From NCBI RefSeq assembly GCF_002188465.1, contig NZ_NINW01000038.1, forward strand, positions 167,100-231,099: a stretch of DNA of 64,000 nucleotides, in the 5' to 3' direction. The translations under genes and the position numbers were made by a program. Below, piece by piece: positions 17,371-25,563 of the stretch. Source of the stretch: Pigmentiphaga sp. NML080357 (GTDB lineage Bacteria; Pseudomonadota; Gammaproteobacteria; Burkholderiales; Burkholderiaceae_B). Within the stretch, counting starts at the first letter, position 1, and each line of letters opens with the position of its first letter. The notes below the pieces were generated by a model. It saw nothing but the letters and a program-made list of their open reading frames with translations. It made no database searches and was not told the DNA's origin.

Positions 17371-18573
17371 TCAGGCCGCCTTGGGCAACTGGCCGTGCGG
17401 GTCGATGACGAATTTCTTGGGCGCGCCCGCGTCGAACTCGGCATAGCCCCTGGGAGCGTCGTCGAGCGTAATGACTTCCACGCCAACGACCTCGGCGATC
17501 TTGATGCGGTCCCACAAGATGGCCTGCATCAGGGAGCGGTTGTATTTCATCACCGGCGTCTGCCCCGTGAAGAAACTGTGCGACTTGGCCCAGCCCAATC
17601 CCAGGCGGATGCTGAGCGAACCGTGCTGCGCTGCCTTGTCGACGCCGCCGGGATCGTCCGTCACGTACAGTCCCGGAATGCCGATCTTGCCGGCGGCCCG
17701 CGTGACTTCCATCAAGGAGTTGAGTACCGTGGCCGGCGCCTCCTGGCGGGCACCCTCGTGGCCGTGGCCGCGCGCCTCGAAACCGACGGCGTCGACGGCG
17801 CAGTCCACTTCCGGCACGCCGAGGATCTGCGCGATCTGGTCTGCCAGGGATGCATCCTGCGACAGGTCCACGGTCTCGAAGCCCACCTTGCGGGCATGGA
17901 CCAGGCGCGCCGGGTTCACGTCGCCGACGATCACCACCGCGGCGCCGAGCAGTCGTGCCGACGCGGCGGCGGCAAGGCCCACCGGCCCGGCGCCGGCCAC
18001 GTAGACCGTACTGCCCGGCCCGACGCCGGCCGTGACCGCGCCGTGATAACCGGTAGGCAGGATGTCCGACAGGCACGTCAGGTCCCGGATCTTCGCCATG
18101 GCCTGGGCGCGATCGGGGAACTTGAGCAGGTTGAAGTCGGCGTAGGGCACCATCACATACTCGGCCTGGCCGCCGATCCAGCCGCCCATGTCGACGTAGC
18201 CATAGGCGCCTCCGGCACGGGCAGGATTCACGTTCAGGCACACGCCGGTCTGCTGCTCCTTGCACAGCCGGCAGCGGCCGCATGCCACGTTGAACGGCAC
18301 GGAAACGATGTCGCCCTTCTTCAGCGTCTCGACGTCGCGTCCGGCCTCCAGCACTTCGCCGGTTATCTCGTGCCCCAGCACCAGGCCGGCGGGGGCGGTG
18401 GTCCGGCCCCGCACCATGTGCTGGTCCGAACCGCAGATGTTCGTGGAGAGCACCTTGAGAATGACACCGTGCTCGATGGACTTGCCGGCGGGATTCACCA
18501 GCTTCGGAAAGGCGATGCTTTGCACCTCGACCTTGCCGGGACCTACGTAGACGACACCGCGGTTGGACGACAT
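17371..18573 (-). CDS. fdhA: Glutathione-independent formaldehyde dehydrogenase
   Basis: A 400-residue zinc-dependent MDR enzyme, the size and pattern of Pseudomonas-type formaldehyde dismutase/dehydrogenase. Catalytic zinc Cys lies in STNICGSDQHMVRG, His in VLGHEITGEV, structural-zinc cysteines in CGRCRLCKEQQTGVC, and the NAD site in VYVAGAGPVGLAAA. It oxidises formaldehyde to formate with tightly bound NAD. It is the last gene of the ligBA-livKHMGF operon. This suits detoxification of formaldehyde released by demethylation of methoxylated aromatics; that link is inference. An AGGAGA site precedes the ATG at 18573. Confidence 0.92.
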   Translation of the reverse strand: MSSNRGVVYVGPGKVEVQSIAFPKLVNPAGKSIEHGVILKVLSTNICGSDQHMVRGRTTAPAGLVLGHEITGEVLEAGRDVETLKKGDIVSVPFNVACGRCRLCKEQQTGVCLNVNPARAGGAYGYVDMGGWIGGQAEYVMVPYADFNLLKFPDRAQAMAKIRDLTCLSDILPTGYHGAVTAGVGPGSTVYVAGAGPVGLAAAASARLLGAAVVIVGDVNPARLVHARKVGFETVDLSQDASLADQIAQILGVPEVDCAVDAVGFEARGHGHEGARQEAPATVLNSLMEVTRAAGKIGIPGLYVTDDPGGVDKAAQHGSLSIRLGLGWAKSHSFFTGQTPVMKYNRSLMQAILWDRIKIAEVVGVEVITLDDAPRGYAEFDAGAPKKFVIDPHGQLPKAA

Positions 18574-18641
18574 GTGAGTCTCCTGTGGAATGACTTCGCG
18601 GCGCGCGTGTCTTGCTCCGCGGGACGCGAAGGGTTGCGAAA

Positions 18642-19373
18642 TCAGGGCCGCGCCTCGGCCTGCAGCCATTGCGCGAAGGCGTCGTTGACGGCGCCGGGCT
18701 GCTCCATCGTAGTCATGTGTCCGGAATGCTCGATGGCCACCAGCCGCGCGCCGGGTATCTCGGCGGCCATCGCCTCGTGGCGCGACAGCGGACTCCAGGT
18801 ATCCTCCCGGCCGCACAGCACCAGCGTCGGGCAGGCGATGCGCGGCAATTGCGCGGAGGCGTCGGGCCGCGCCAGCAGCGCGCGGATCTGCGCCGCGAAC
18901 ACCTCCGGGGTGCGGCGTTCGAGCATGGCCAGGACGGCCTCGAACACCGGCCCGTCGATACGGTCGGGATGCACCATGCCCCGGGCCCAGATGCGTCCCA
19001 TCTCGCGCATGCCTTTCTCCTGGGCGGTCCGCAGCAGGGCCATGCGGCCGGCGCGCTCGGACTCCCCGGCCACGCCCGGTGCAAGCCCCTTGTAGCCCGT
19101 GTCCAGCAAGGCCAGGCGCAGGACGCGCTCCGGTGCGAGGCGGATCACTTCGAGCGCGACGCGCCCGCCCATGGAATGGCCGGCAAGATGGAACGTCCCG
19201 GCCGGCGCATGCCGCAGTACGTGCTCGGCCATCGCGGTGATCGTGTCCAGCGTACCGTAGTCCGGCACCACGCATTCGAATTGCGCGCCGAAGCGCGCGC
19301 ATTGCTCATCCCACACGGCGCGGTCGCACAGGAGTCCCGGCAACAGGACCAGGGACGGCTTCGACCGATTCAT
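18642..19373 (-). CDS. Alpha/beta-fold hydrolase
   Basis: A 243-residue alpha/beta-hydrolase: oxyanion segment LVLLPGLLCDRAVWDEQ, nucleophile elbow LAGHSMGGRVAL, acidic residue in CGREDTWSPL, and His in EHSGHMTTMEQP. The substrate is unknown; lactone, ester or C-C bond hydrolysis of a ring-cleavage product would fit an operon with LigAB. Its ATG overlaps the livF stop (ATGA), so it is translationally coupled to the transporter. It is followed 68 bp later by fdhA. Confidence 0.88.
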   Translation of the reverse strand: MNRSKPSLVLLPGLLCDRAVWDEQCARFGAQFECVVPDYGTLDTITAMAEHVLRHAPAGTFHLAGHSMGGRVALEVIRLAPERVLRLALLDTGYKGLAPGVAGESERAGRMALLRTAQEKGMREMGRIWARGMVHPDRIDGPVFEAVLAMLERRTPEVFAAQIRALLARPDASAQLPRIACPTLVLCGREDTWSPLSRHEAMAAEIPGARLVAIEHSGHMTTMEQPGAVNDAFAQWLQAEARP

Positions 19374-20083
19374 TGCACTTCCTCCAAACCTATCAATGAC
19401 GCCAGGCGCTCCGGATCGCCCCGCAGTTCCGGGCTCGCTCCCTGCCAGACGATGCGCCCGCGATCGAGCACGATGGCGCGCTCGGTAAGGTCGAGCGCCA
19501 GTTCGGCATGCTGCTCGACCAGCACGATGGAAAGCGCCCCGCCCTCGCGGAGCTTGCCGAAGGCGTCCACCAGCACGTCGACGATGACCGGCGCCAGCCC
19601 TTCGAAGGGCTCGTCGAGCAACAATACCTTCGGGTTGCCGATCAGGGCCCGGCCTATGGCGAGCATCTGCTGCTCCCCGCCCGACAACTGGTAGCCCAGG
19701 TTGCGGCCGCGCTGCGCCAGCCTGGGAAAGAGATCGTAGACCCGCTCCAGGTTCCACGGCCCCGGAGCCGCAGCCACGGTCAGGTTCTCCTGCACCGTCA
19801 GCGAGGGAAATATCTCCCTTTCCTGGGGCACCAGCCCCAGTCCGCGGCGCGCCCGCTGGTGCGCCGGCCAGCCGGAGAAGTCCTGCCCCAGGTAGCGCAA
19901 GGCGCCGCCGTGCACGGTGTTCAGGCCCAGCAGCGTGGTCAGCAGCGTGGTCTTGCCGACCCCATTGCGGCCCAGCACCGCCAGCGCCTCGCCCGCGGCC
20001 AGGTGCAGCGACACGTTCTCCAGCACGACGGTCTCGCCATAGCCTGCGCTCAGGTCCTGCAATTCCAGCACGCGTTCAGTCAT
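19370..20083 (-). CDS. livF: Branched-chain amino acid-type ABC transporter ATPase LivF
   Basis: A 237-residue LivF-type ATPase: Walker A GRNGVGKTT, signature LSGGEQQMLAIGRAL, Walker B VLLLDEPFEGLAP and switch His in VLVEQH. It pairs with LivG to power a HAAT-type importer in the inner membrane. The ATG at 20083 overlaps livG by 8 bp; the 3' end overlaps the hydrolase by 4 bp. In this operon the transporter probably imports an aromatic acid rather than leucine, since aromatic catabolic genes flank it. That is inference. Confidence 0.94.
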   Translation of the reverse strand: MTERVLELQDLSAGYGETVVLENVSLHLAAGEALAVLGRNGVGKTTLLTTLLGLNTVHGGALRYLGQDFSGWPAHQRARRGLGLVPQEREIFPSLTVQENLTVAAAPGPWNLERVYDLFPRLAQRGRNLGYQLSGGEQQMLAIGRALIGNPKVLLLDEPFEGLAPVIVDVLVDAFGKLREGGALSIVLVEQHAELALDLTERAIVLDRGRIVWQGASPELRGDPERLASLIGLEEVQ

Positions 20084-20831
20084 GGTGTCCTCGCTTGCCC
20101 AGGTATACGTCGCGCACGCGCGGATCGGTCCGGACTTCGTCCACGCCACCCTCGAGCAGCACCGCGCCTTCGACCAGGACGGTGATGCGCCTGGCGAAGC
20201 GAAACACCAGGCTCATGTCGTGCTCGATCACGAGCACGGCCACGTCGACCGGCAGGCGCTCGAGCAGTTCGAAGAGGCGCTTGCCCTCGGTAGAGGGCAC
20301 GCCGGCCACCGGCTCGTCCAGCAACAGCACCTTGGGCTTGAGCGCCAGCGCCAGCGCGATCTCGATCTGGCGGCGCTGGCCATAGGCCAGTTCGCTCACC
20401 TGCCTGCCGGCCAGCTCCAGCAATCCCAGCTCGCGCAGGCAATCCGCCGCCTCGTCGACGAACTCGGCACGTGCCGGCAGCGGCCGCCCGATACGCCCGT
20501 CCAGGCCCCCGCGGGCGGACAGCGCCAGGCCGATGTTCTCGGCCACGCTCAGGTGGGTGAACAGGGAATTGATCTGGAAGGTGCGCGCCAGGCCCAGCTT
20601 GACCCGCTGCTCGGCGGGCATGTCGGTCACGTCCCGTCCGTCCAGCAGTACCTTGCCGGCGTTGGGCCGGATGACGCCGGTGATCTGGTGCACCAGCGTG
20701 CTCTTGCCCGCGCCGTTGGGACCGATCAACGCATGCCTGGCGCCAGGTTCCAGCGCGAGGTTCACGTCGCGCGTCACGGCCAGGGCACCGTACTGCTTGC
20801 ACAAGCCCACGAGTTGCAGCGGCGCGCTCAT
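20076..20831 (-). CDS. livG: Branched-chain amino acid-type ABC transporter ATPase LivG
   Basis: A 251-residue LivG-type ATPase: Walker A GPNGAGKST, the LivG-specific LARTFQINSLF and LAYGQRRQIEIALAL signatures, Walker B VLLLDEPVAGV and His in VIEHDM. LivG proteins are normally about 255 residues. Its start overlaps livM by 4 bp (ATGA). Confidence 0.94.
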   Translation of the reverse strand: MSAPLQLVGLCKQYGALAVTRDVNLALEPGARHALIGPNGAGKSTLVHQITGVIRPNAGKVLLDGRDVTDMPAEQRVKLGLARTFQINSLFTHLSVAENIGLALSARGGLDGRIGRPLPARAEFVDEAADCLRELGLLELAGRQVSELAYGQRRQIEIALALALKPKVLLLDEPVAGVPSTEGKRLFELLERLPVDVAVLVIEHDMSLVFRFARRITVLVEGAVLLEGGVDEVRTDPRVRDVYLGKRGHHD

Positions 20832-21811
20832 CGTGCGCCCTCCTTGCCGATCCAGCGGGCCAGGCATCCCGACAGGCCAGTGGGGGCGAACCGCACCACG
20901 ATGATCAGCAGCACGCCCAGCGCGGCCAGCCAGTTGGTGGGATCGAGCGCCGCGGCGCGGTCGGCCAGCAGCATGAAGACGATGGCGCCGAGGAAGGCGC
21001 CATAGAGGCGCCCGGTTCCGCCCAGCGCCAACATGACGAGCACGTTGGCCGACATGGTGAAGCCCAGGCTGTCGAGACCGACGATGTTGTTGACTTGCGC
21101 CGACAGCGCACCGGCGGCGCCGGCCAGCGCCGCCGAGATCGCATACAACGCCAGCAGCCGCCGGCGCACCGGCACGCCGAGCAGCGCCATGCGCGTCGGG
21201 TTCTCGCGCACGCCCCGCGCCGTCAGTCCCAGCGGCGAACTGACGAGGAACTTGCAGAAGGCGTATGCCAGGACCAGCACGGCCAGCGCATACCAGTACG
21301 CGGTGCGCCCCTCGATGTCGAACTGGAACAAGCCCAGTACCGGCGCGACCGAGTAACCGGTCAACCCGTCGTCGCCCATGGTCAGCGGCTTGGCCACGTT
21401 GGCCAGCTCCAGCAACAGCGTCGCGCAAACCAGGGTAAGCATGATCTGCGTCAGGCCGGTGGTGCGCAGCACGGCCAGCCCCGAGACGAGGCCCACCACG
21501 GCGGCGGCGACCATGCCCACGACGAGTCCGGACAGGGGCTCGGAAGACACGTGCATGGCGTAGAGTCCGGCGGCATAGGCTCCGGTGCCGAAAAAGGCCG
21601 CGTGTCCCAGGGTCTCGACGCCGCCATAACCTTGCGCGATATCCAGCGACAGCGCGAACACGATCATGATGAGCACGGCGGTGGCCAGGGCCAGGTAGAG
21701 GTCGGCCAGGAAAAAGGTCGCCACGGCCGCCGCCAGCAGCACCAGGTCGACCACGTTGTAGCGGTGCTGCGCGAACGCGCGCGCGACCGGATCGGTATGG
21801 GATGTCTTCAT
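20828..21811 (-). CDS. livM: Branched-chain amino acid-type ABC transporter permease LivM
   Basis: A 327-residue integral membrane permease with about ten hydrophobic segments. It shows the LivM patterns ALSLDIAQGYGGVETLGHAAFFGTGAY and ARGVRENPTRMALLGV and the typical end MLALGGTGRLYGAFLGA..., FAPTGL. The ATG at 21811 is two bases before the livH stop. It would form the membrane channel with LivH. Confidence 0.94.
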   Translation of the reverse strand: MKTSHTDPVARAFAQHRYNVVDLVLLAAAVATFFLADLYLALATAVLIMIVFALSLDIAQGYGGVETLGHAAFFGTGAYAAGLYAMHVSSEPLSGLVVGMVAAAVVGLVSGLAVLRTTGLTQIMLTLVCATLLLELANVAKPLTMGDDGLTGYSVAPVLGLFQFDIEGRTAYWYALAVLVLAYAFCKFLVSSPLGLTARGVRENPTRMALLGVPVRRRLLALYAISAALAGAAGALSAQVNNIVGLDSLGFTMSANVLVMLALGGTGRLYGAFLGAIVFMLLADRAAALDPTNWLAALGVLLIIVVRFAPTGLSGCLARWIGKEGAR

Positions 21812-21813
21812 GT

Positions 21814-22683
21814 TCAACTCGCCACCAGGCCGCGGGGACGGACCAGCAGGATCGCCAGTACGGCCAGGTAGATCACGAACGCGCCAAGCGCCGGCACGTA
21901 GTAGCGCCCCCAGGTATCGATGAGACCCAGCAGCAGCGCGGCATACAGCGAACCTCGCAGACTGCCCAGGCCGCCCACCGCTACCACGATCAGCACGATC
22001 ACCAGGTACTTGAGGCCGTAGTAGGGCTCGAGCGGCAGCATGGGACTGCCCAGCGCGCCGCCCACCGCGGCCAGGCCGCAGCCGATGGCGAACGTGGCCG
22101 AGAACACCGCGGGCACGTTGATGCCCACGCAGCGGGCCATGCGCTGGTTGTCGACCGCCGCGCGCAGGCGGGCGCCGAACGCCGTGCGCTCGATCCCCAG
22201 CCACAACGCGAAAGCGACCGCCGCGCTCGCTACCACCAGGAAGGCGCGGTAGACCGACAACGTCAGCGTGCCGACGTTGAAATTGCCTTGCAGCGACGCA
22301 GGCAGCGGCAGGGATTGCAATTGCGTGCCGGCCAGGTTCTTGACGATGGCGGTGATGACGAAAGTCAGTCCTATGGTCATCAGCAGCTGGCCCAGGCCGT
22401 TCGTGCCGTAGACCCAGCGGTACAGCGTGCGTTCGAGCAGCGCGCCAATCGCCATGGTCGCCAGCGCGGCCAGGGGCACGGCGAGATAGAAGTGCACGCC
22501 CGCGCCGCGGATGAACCACAGGGCGAGATAGCCGCCGATCATGGCGAAGGCGGAATGCGTGAGGTTGACCACCCGCATCACGCCCAGCGTGATGGTCAGG
22601 CCAACGGAAATGAGGAACAGCATCATGCCGTAGGCAATGCCGTCCACGGTGAGACTGAGGAAAGTGGCAAGCGTCGAAGTCAT
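21814..22683 (-). CDS. livH: Branched-chain amino acid-type ABC transporter permease LivH
   Basis: A 289-residue membrane permease with the LivH start (LTVDGIAYGMMLFLISVGLTITLGVM), RVVNLTHSAFAMIGGYLAL, the cytoplasmic loop with RLRAAVDNQRMARCVGIN, and VVAVGGLGSLRGSLYAAL. It starts 66 bp after the receptor gene livK and is tightly packed against livM. Confidence 0.94.
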   Translation of the reverse strand: MTSTLATFLSLTVDGIAYGMMLFLISVGLTITLGVMRVVNLTHSAFAMIGGYLALWFIRGAGVHFYLAVPLAALATMAIGALLERTLYRWVYGTNGLGQLLMTIGLTFVITAIVKNLAGTQLQSLPLPASLQGNFNVGTLTLSVYRAFLVVASAAVAFALWLGIERTAFGARLRAAVDNQRMARCVGINVPAVFSATFAIGCGLAAVGGALGSPMLPLEPYYGLKYLVIVLIVVAVGGLGSLRGSLYAALLLGLIDTWGRYYVPALGAFVIYLAVLAILLVRPRGLVAS

Positions 22684-22749
22684 GCGTCAACCGGCGCGAA
22701 AAAGGGAAGAAAAAGGGCGGCGAGGCCGGCGGCCTCGCCCGCGCCGACG

Positions 22750-23931
22750 CTACTTCTTGATTTCGTGCCAGGGATCCTTGACCGCCGGATAGGTATGGAA
22801 CACCTTGTTGCCCAGCTTGCCGTCGATCTTCTCGACCTTGCGCATGTAGACGTTCTGCACGATCTCCCGGGTGCGCGGGTCGATGCTGACCGGCCCGCGC
22901 GGGCTGTCCCACTTGAAGTCCTTGATGGCCGCCATCGCCTTGTCGCCGTCCTTGGTCCCGTTGGTCGCGCGCACCATTTGCTCGATCAGCCTCATTCCGT
23001 CGTAGGCCGCCACCGATGCGACGCTCGGCAGTTCGTCCTTGCCGTACTTGGCCTTGTAGGCCGCCACGAATTCCTTGTTGATCGGCGTGTCCAGGTACGG
23101 CGAGTAATGCAGCGCCGAGGTCAGTCCGAGCGCGGCATCGCCGATGGGCGCGATGTCCTCTTCCTGCGCCTCGTTCGTCACCAGTAGCGTGATGCCGGCC
23201 TTGTCGAGTTCGCGCTCCTTGAAGCTGCGTATCATGCCGGCCGACATCGGCCCCACCGGCATGAACATGAAGACCGCCTGCGGCTTCAGGTCGCGCACGC
23301 GCTGCAGATAGCTGGAGAAGTCCGTAGTGCCCATCGGCACCTTGATCTCGCCGACGACCTTGCCGCCCAGCTTGGTGAAGGTCTGGCCGAAGGCTTCCAG
23401 CGCATCGTGGCCGGGCGCATAATCGGCCGCCAGGATGACCGCGTTCTTCATGCCCTGGTCATAGGCCCACTGCACCAGCGGAATGCTGACGGTCCACTGG
23501 GTGAAGCCGGCACGCACGTAGTACTGCGACTTGTCGGTCACGCTCGAGGTGCCGGAATTCAGAATGACATAGGGCGTCTTGGTCTGGTTGATGACGTCGA
23601 CCGCGCCCAGGACCGTGGGCGTGAACACGCCGCCGATCAGGTACTGCACCTTGTCGCGCACCACCAGCTCCTGCGACAGCTGCCGGGCCCGCTGGGGATT
23701 GGAGCCGGCTTCGTCGCGCGACACCACGGTGACGGTATGCTCGCCGAACTTGCCGCCGCGCTGCGCCAGGTACAGATCGACCCCGCGCTGGTATTCCTTG
23801 CCCCACCAGGTGTAGGCGCCGGAAAACTGGCTGAGCAAGCCGACCTTGATCTCCGCCGCGGCGGCCGTTCCCGTCGCCGCCACGGCTGCCGCGGCGCACA
23901 GCAGCCCCGCAACGCGCTTCGCGATTCGCAT
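22750..23931 (-). CDS. livK: ABC transporter substrate-binding protein (LivK/amide type)
   Basis: A 393-residue exported type I binding protein. A signal peptide ends at about TAAAA (residue 25), followed by EIKVGLLSQFSGAYTWWGKEYQRGVDL. It is nearer in length to the aromatic acid/amide-binding branch of the family than to classical LivK (about 370). AAGGAGAG precedes the ATG. It heads the livKHMGF part of the operon, 180 bp after ligA; this gap contains a REP-like repeat. The ligand is probably the aromatic acid degraded by LigAB (inference). Confidence 0.92.
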   Translation of the reverse strand: MRIAKRVAGLLCAAAAVAATGTAAAAEIKVGLLSQFSGAYTWWGKEYQRGVDLYLAQRGGKFGEHTVTVVSRDEAGSNPQRARQLSQELVVRDKVQYLIGGVFTPTVLGAVDVINQTKTPYVILNSGTSSVTDKSQYYVRAGFTQWTVSIPLVQWAYDQGMKNAVILAADYAPGHDALEAFGQTFTKLGGKVVGEIKVPMGTTDFSSYLQRVRDLKPQAVFMFMPVGPMSAGMIRSFKERELDKAGITLLVTNEAQEEDIAPIGDAALGLTSALHYSPYLDTPINKEFVAAYKAKYGKDELPSVASVAAYDGMRLIEQMVRATNGTKDGDKAMAAIKDFKWDSPRGPVSIDPRTREIVQNVYMRKVEKIDGKLGNKVFHTYPAVKDPWHEIKK

Positions 23932-24012
23932 AGTCTCTCTCCTTGGCGCGGTGCGCCTTTGTCAGTGGTATTGCAATGTGATGGCGACGCGACCCGCACC
24001 GCATGGAAGAAG

Positions 24013-24102
24013 TGCCCCCCGCTCCAGGACACAGCGGATCCGGCTCCGCCGGTCCGTAAGTAGAGCCCCCTGGGGGGCACGCGTCAGCGCGTAGGGGGGA
24101 CC
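24013..24102. repeat. REP-like dispersed element
   Basis: A roughly 90-bp GC-rich element lying between ligA and livK. Read on the minus strand it runs CCCCCCTACGCGCTGACGCG, a GCCCCC-TG-GGGGGC hairpin (24065-24078), CGGACCGGCGGAGCC, then CCTGGAGCGGGGGGCAC. A diverged copy in the same order lies at 50624-50700, and an edge of it at 12673-12691. It may be a small mobile or transcription-terminating repeat. Confidence 0.65.
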
Positions 24103-24111
24103 TCTCCTCCC

Positions 24112-24471
24112 CTACCGGGCCTCGGGCACCTGCCGCGTCTTCATGAACTCCTCGAAGGTCTCGCCGCGCATGATGGCGTAGATCTCGAGGTTGGTCTTCT
24201 TCACGACCCGGCCGAACTTCTCGAGCACGAAGAAGTTGACGCCGTACTTCACCAGGCCCAGCCAGTCGCGGGCGCGAACCAGGGCCTTCTCTTCCTCGGT
24301 GAGCCCGGCGGCTTCCATCGTGCCTTCCTCGTCGGCCACGAACCGCGCGCGCCAGTCGGCGCCGATCATGTTCCAGAAGAAGCGGTTGATCTTGAGCGTG
24401 CGGTTGCTGGTACGGAGGTCGAAGGCGTAGGTGCCCGCGATCTCCTCGATACCTTCCAGTTGCGGATTCAT
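24112..24471 (-). CDS. ligA: Protocatechuate 4,5-dioxygenase alpha subunit-like protein
   Basis: A 119-residue LigA-family protein, helical, with the typical FFWNMIGADWRARFVADEE and ALVRARDWLGLVKYGVNFFVLEKFGR segments. The alpha subunit caps the active site of the extradiol dioxygenase beta subunit. It is shorter than Sphingobium LigA (about 139). The order here is ligB then ligA with a 10-bp gap, the reverse of the classical order. The precise catechol (protocatechuate, gallate, methylgallate) cannot be assigned. Confidence 0.9.
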   Translation of the reverse strand: MNPQLEGIEEIAGTYAFDLRTSNRTLKINRFFWNMIGADWRARFVADEEGTMEAAGLTEEEKALVRARDWLGLVKYGVNFFVLEKFGRVVKKTNLEIYAIMRGETFEEFMKTRQVPEAR

Positions 24472-24481
24472 GGCGTCCCCC

Positions 24482-25366
24482 TCATGCCGCCGCCGTGGCG
24501 GCCTGGCCGGGCTGCGCCGCGACCGGCGCGCCTTCCTCGTACAGCACCACCGTCATTGCGGTGGTCGTGGCCAGGTAGTAGTTCTGGTGCAGCTTGCGCA
24601 CCGGCCCGCTACCCAGCGCGCCGCGCATGGCCAGCCACATGATCTGCTCCACGCTCTCGGCCCCGCCCAGGCGGACATAGTCGGCATGCGTCATCCGCAT
24701 CAACGCCTCGGGGTCTTCTTCCAGCAGCCGGAGGAATTCCAGGTCCCACTCGGTATTGTTGAAGCCGGTGCGTTCGCCATGGATCTGGTGGGACAGGCCG
24801 CCGGTGCCCACCACCACCACTTTCAGGTCCTCGGGATAGGACTCCACCGCGCGGCGGACGGCCTGGCCCAATCGATAGCAGCGGCGCGCCGTGGGCAGCG
24901 GATACTGCAGCACGTTGATGGCGATGGGCACCACGCTGCCCGGCCAGTCGGGCTGGTGCGGCCACAGCAGCGGCAGGGGCGAGGCGCAGCCGTGGTCGAT
25001 GGGCTTGTCCTGGAAGACGGTAATGTCGAACTCGTCATTGACCAGGCATTCGGCCATGTGCGCCTGGAAGTCGACGTTGCCGCGGATGGCCGGCAGATTG
25101 CGCAGGCCCGCGCCCTCGTCCGCGATGGGAAAACGCTCTCCCACGCCCAGTGCGAAGGTGGGATACATGTCGAAGAAAAAGGTCGTGCAGTGGTCGTTGT
25201 AGAAGAACACCAGCACATCGGCCTGCTTCTCGGCCAGCCAGGCGGCAACCGGCTTGTAGCCGTCGAACAGCGGCGCCCAGGCCGGGTCGTTCTGCTTGCC
25301 CTTGTCATAGGCGACGGCGATGGTCGGCACGTGCGAGCTGCCTATGCCGCCGATGATTCTTGCCAT
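24482..25366 (-). CDS. ligB: Class III extradiol ring-cleavage dioxygenase, LigB-type beta subunit
   Basis: A 294-residue protein that aligns along its length with LigB (about 302). Iron ligands are H12 in GSSHVP, H59 in YNDHC and a Glu in AESVEQIMW; the catalytic His lies in GTGGLSHQIHG. It cleaves a protocatechuate-like catechol next to a hydroxyl. The ATG at 25366 follows GGAG at about ten bases. It is the first gene of the minus-strand operon and diverges from a GntR regulator gene across a 197-bp region with operator palindromes. Confidence 0.92.
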   Translation of the reverse strand: MARIIGGIGSSHVPTIAVAYDKGKQNDPAWAPLFDGYKPVAAWLAEKQADVLVFFYNDHCTTFFFDMYPTFALGVGERFPIADEGAGLRNLPAIRGNVDFQAHMAECLVNDEFDITVFQDKPIDHGCASPLPLLWPHQPDWPGSVVPIAINVLQYPLPTARRCYRLGQAVRRAVESYPEDLKVVVVGTGGLSHQIHGERTGFNNTEWDLEFLRLLEEDPEALMRMTHADYVRLGGAESVEQIMWLAMRGALGSGPVRKLHQNYYLATTTAMTVVLYEEGAPVAAQPGQAATAAA

Positions 25367-25418
25367 GATGCGAATACTCCGTAGAGGGGACGGACGGCGA
25401 TGTGGAGCGAAGATTATA

Positions 25419-25428
25419 TGGGATCCCA
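25419..25428. promoter_or_regulatory. GntR operator half-region, TGGGATCCCA palindrome
   Basis: A perfect 10-bp palindrome (TGGGATCCCA) in an AT-rich context, 53 bp upstream of the ligB start. Its core repeats in the double site at 25469-25496. It is suited to repressing the ligBA-liv operon. Confidence 0.65.
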
Positions 25429-25468
25429 AAATAAAGCAATAACGGGTCTTTCTGGGGTCGTATCGGCC

Positions 25469-25496
25469 GTTTGGGATCCAATACAGGATCCCAAAC
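25469..25496. promoter_or_regulatory. GntR operator, 11-bp inverted repeat with GGATCC cores
   Basis: GTTTGGGATCC and its exact reverse complement are separated by six bases. TTGGATCCAA-like sites are typical for the FCD (VanR/FadR-like) branch of GntR regulators. It lies 68 bp upstream of the GntR gene and 103 bp upstream of ligB, so it could serve both promoters. Confidence 0.7.
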
Positions 25497-25563
25497 GCTC
25501 TATACTGGCGCCACTCCGCCCCAAGCGAACAAGCGGGCGTCGAACCACCAAGGGAGCTCCAGC

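Noticed and set aside
20076..23931. A true leucine/isoleucine/valine transporter
   Set aside because: The protein families match, but linkage to ring cleavage and formaldehyde oxidation makes an aromatic ligand more likely; the Liv names are kept only for the family.
24112..25366. A gallate dioxygenase (fused LigB-LigA type)
   Set aside because: The two subunits are separate genes with a clear stop and ribosome site between them.
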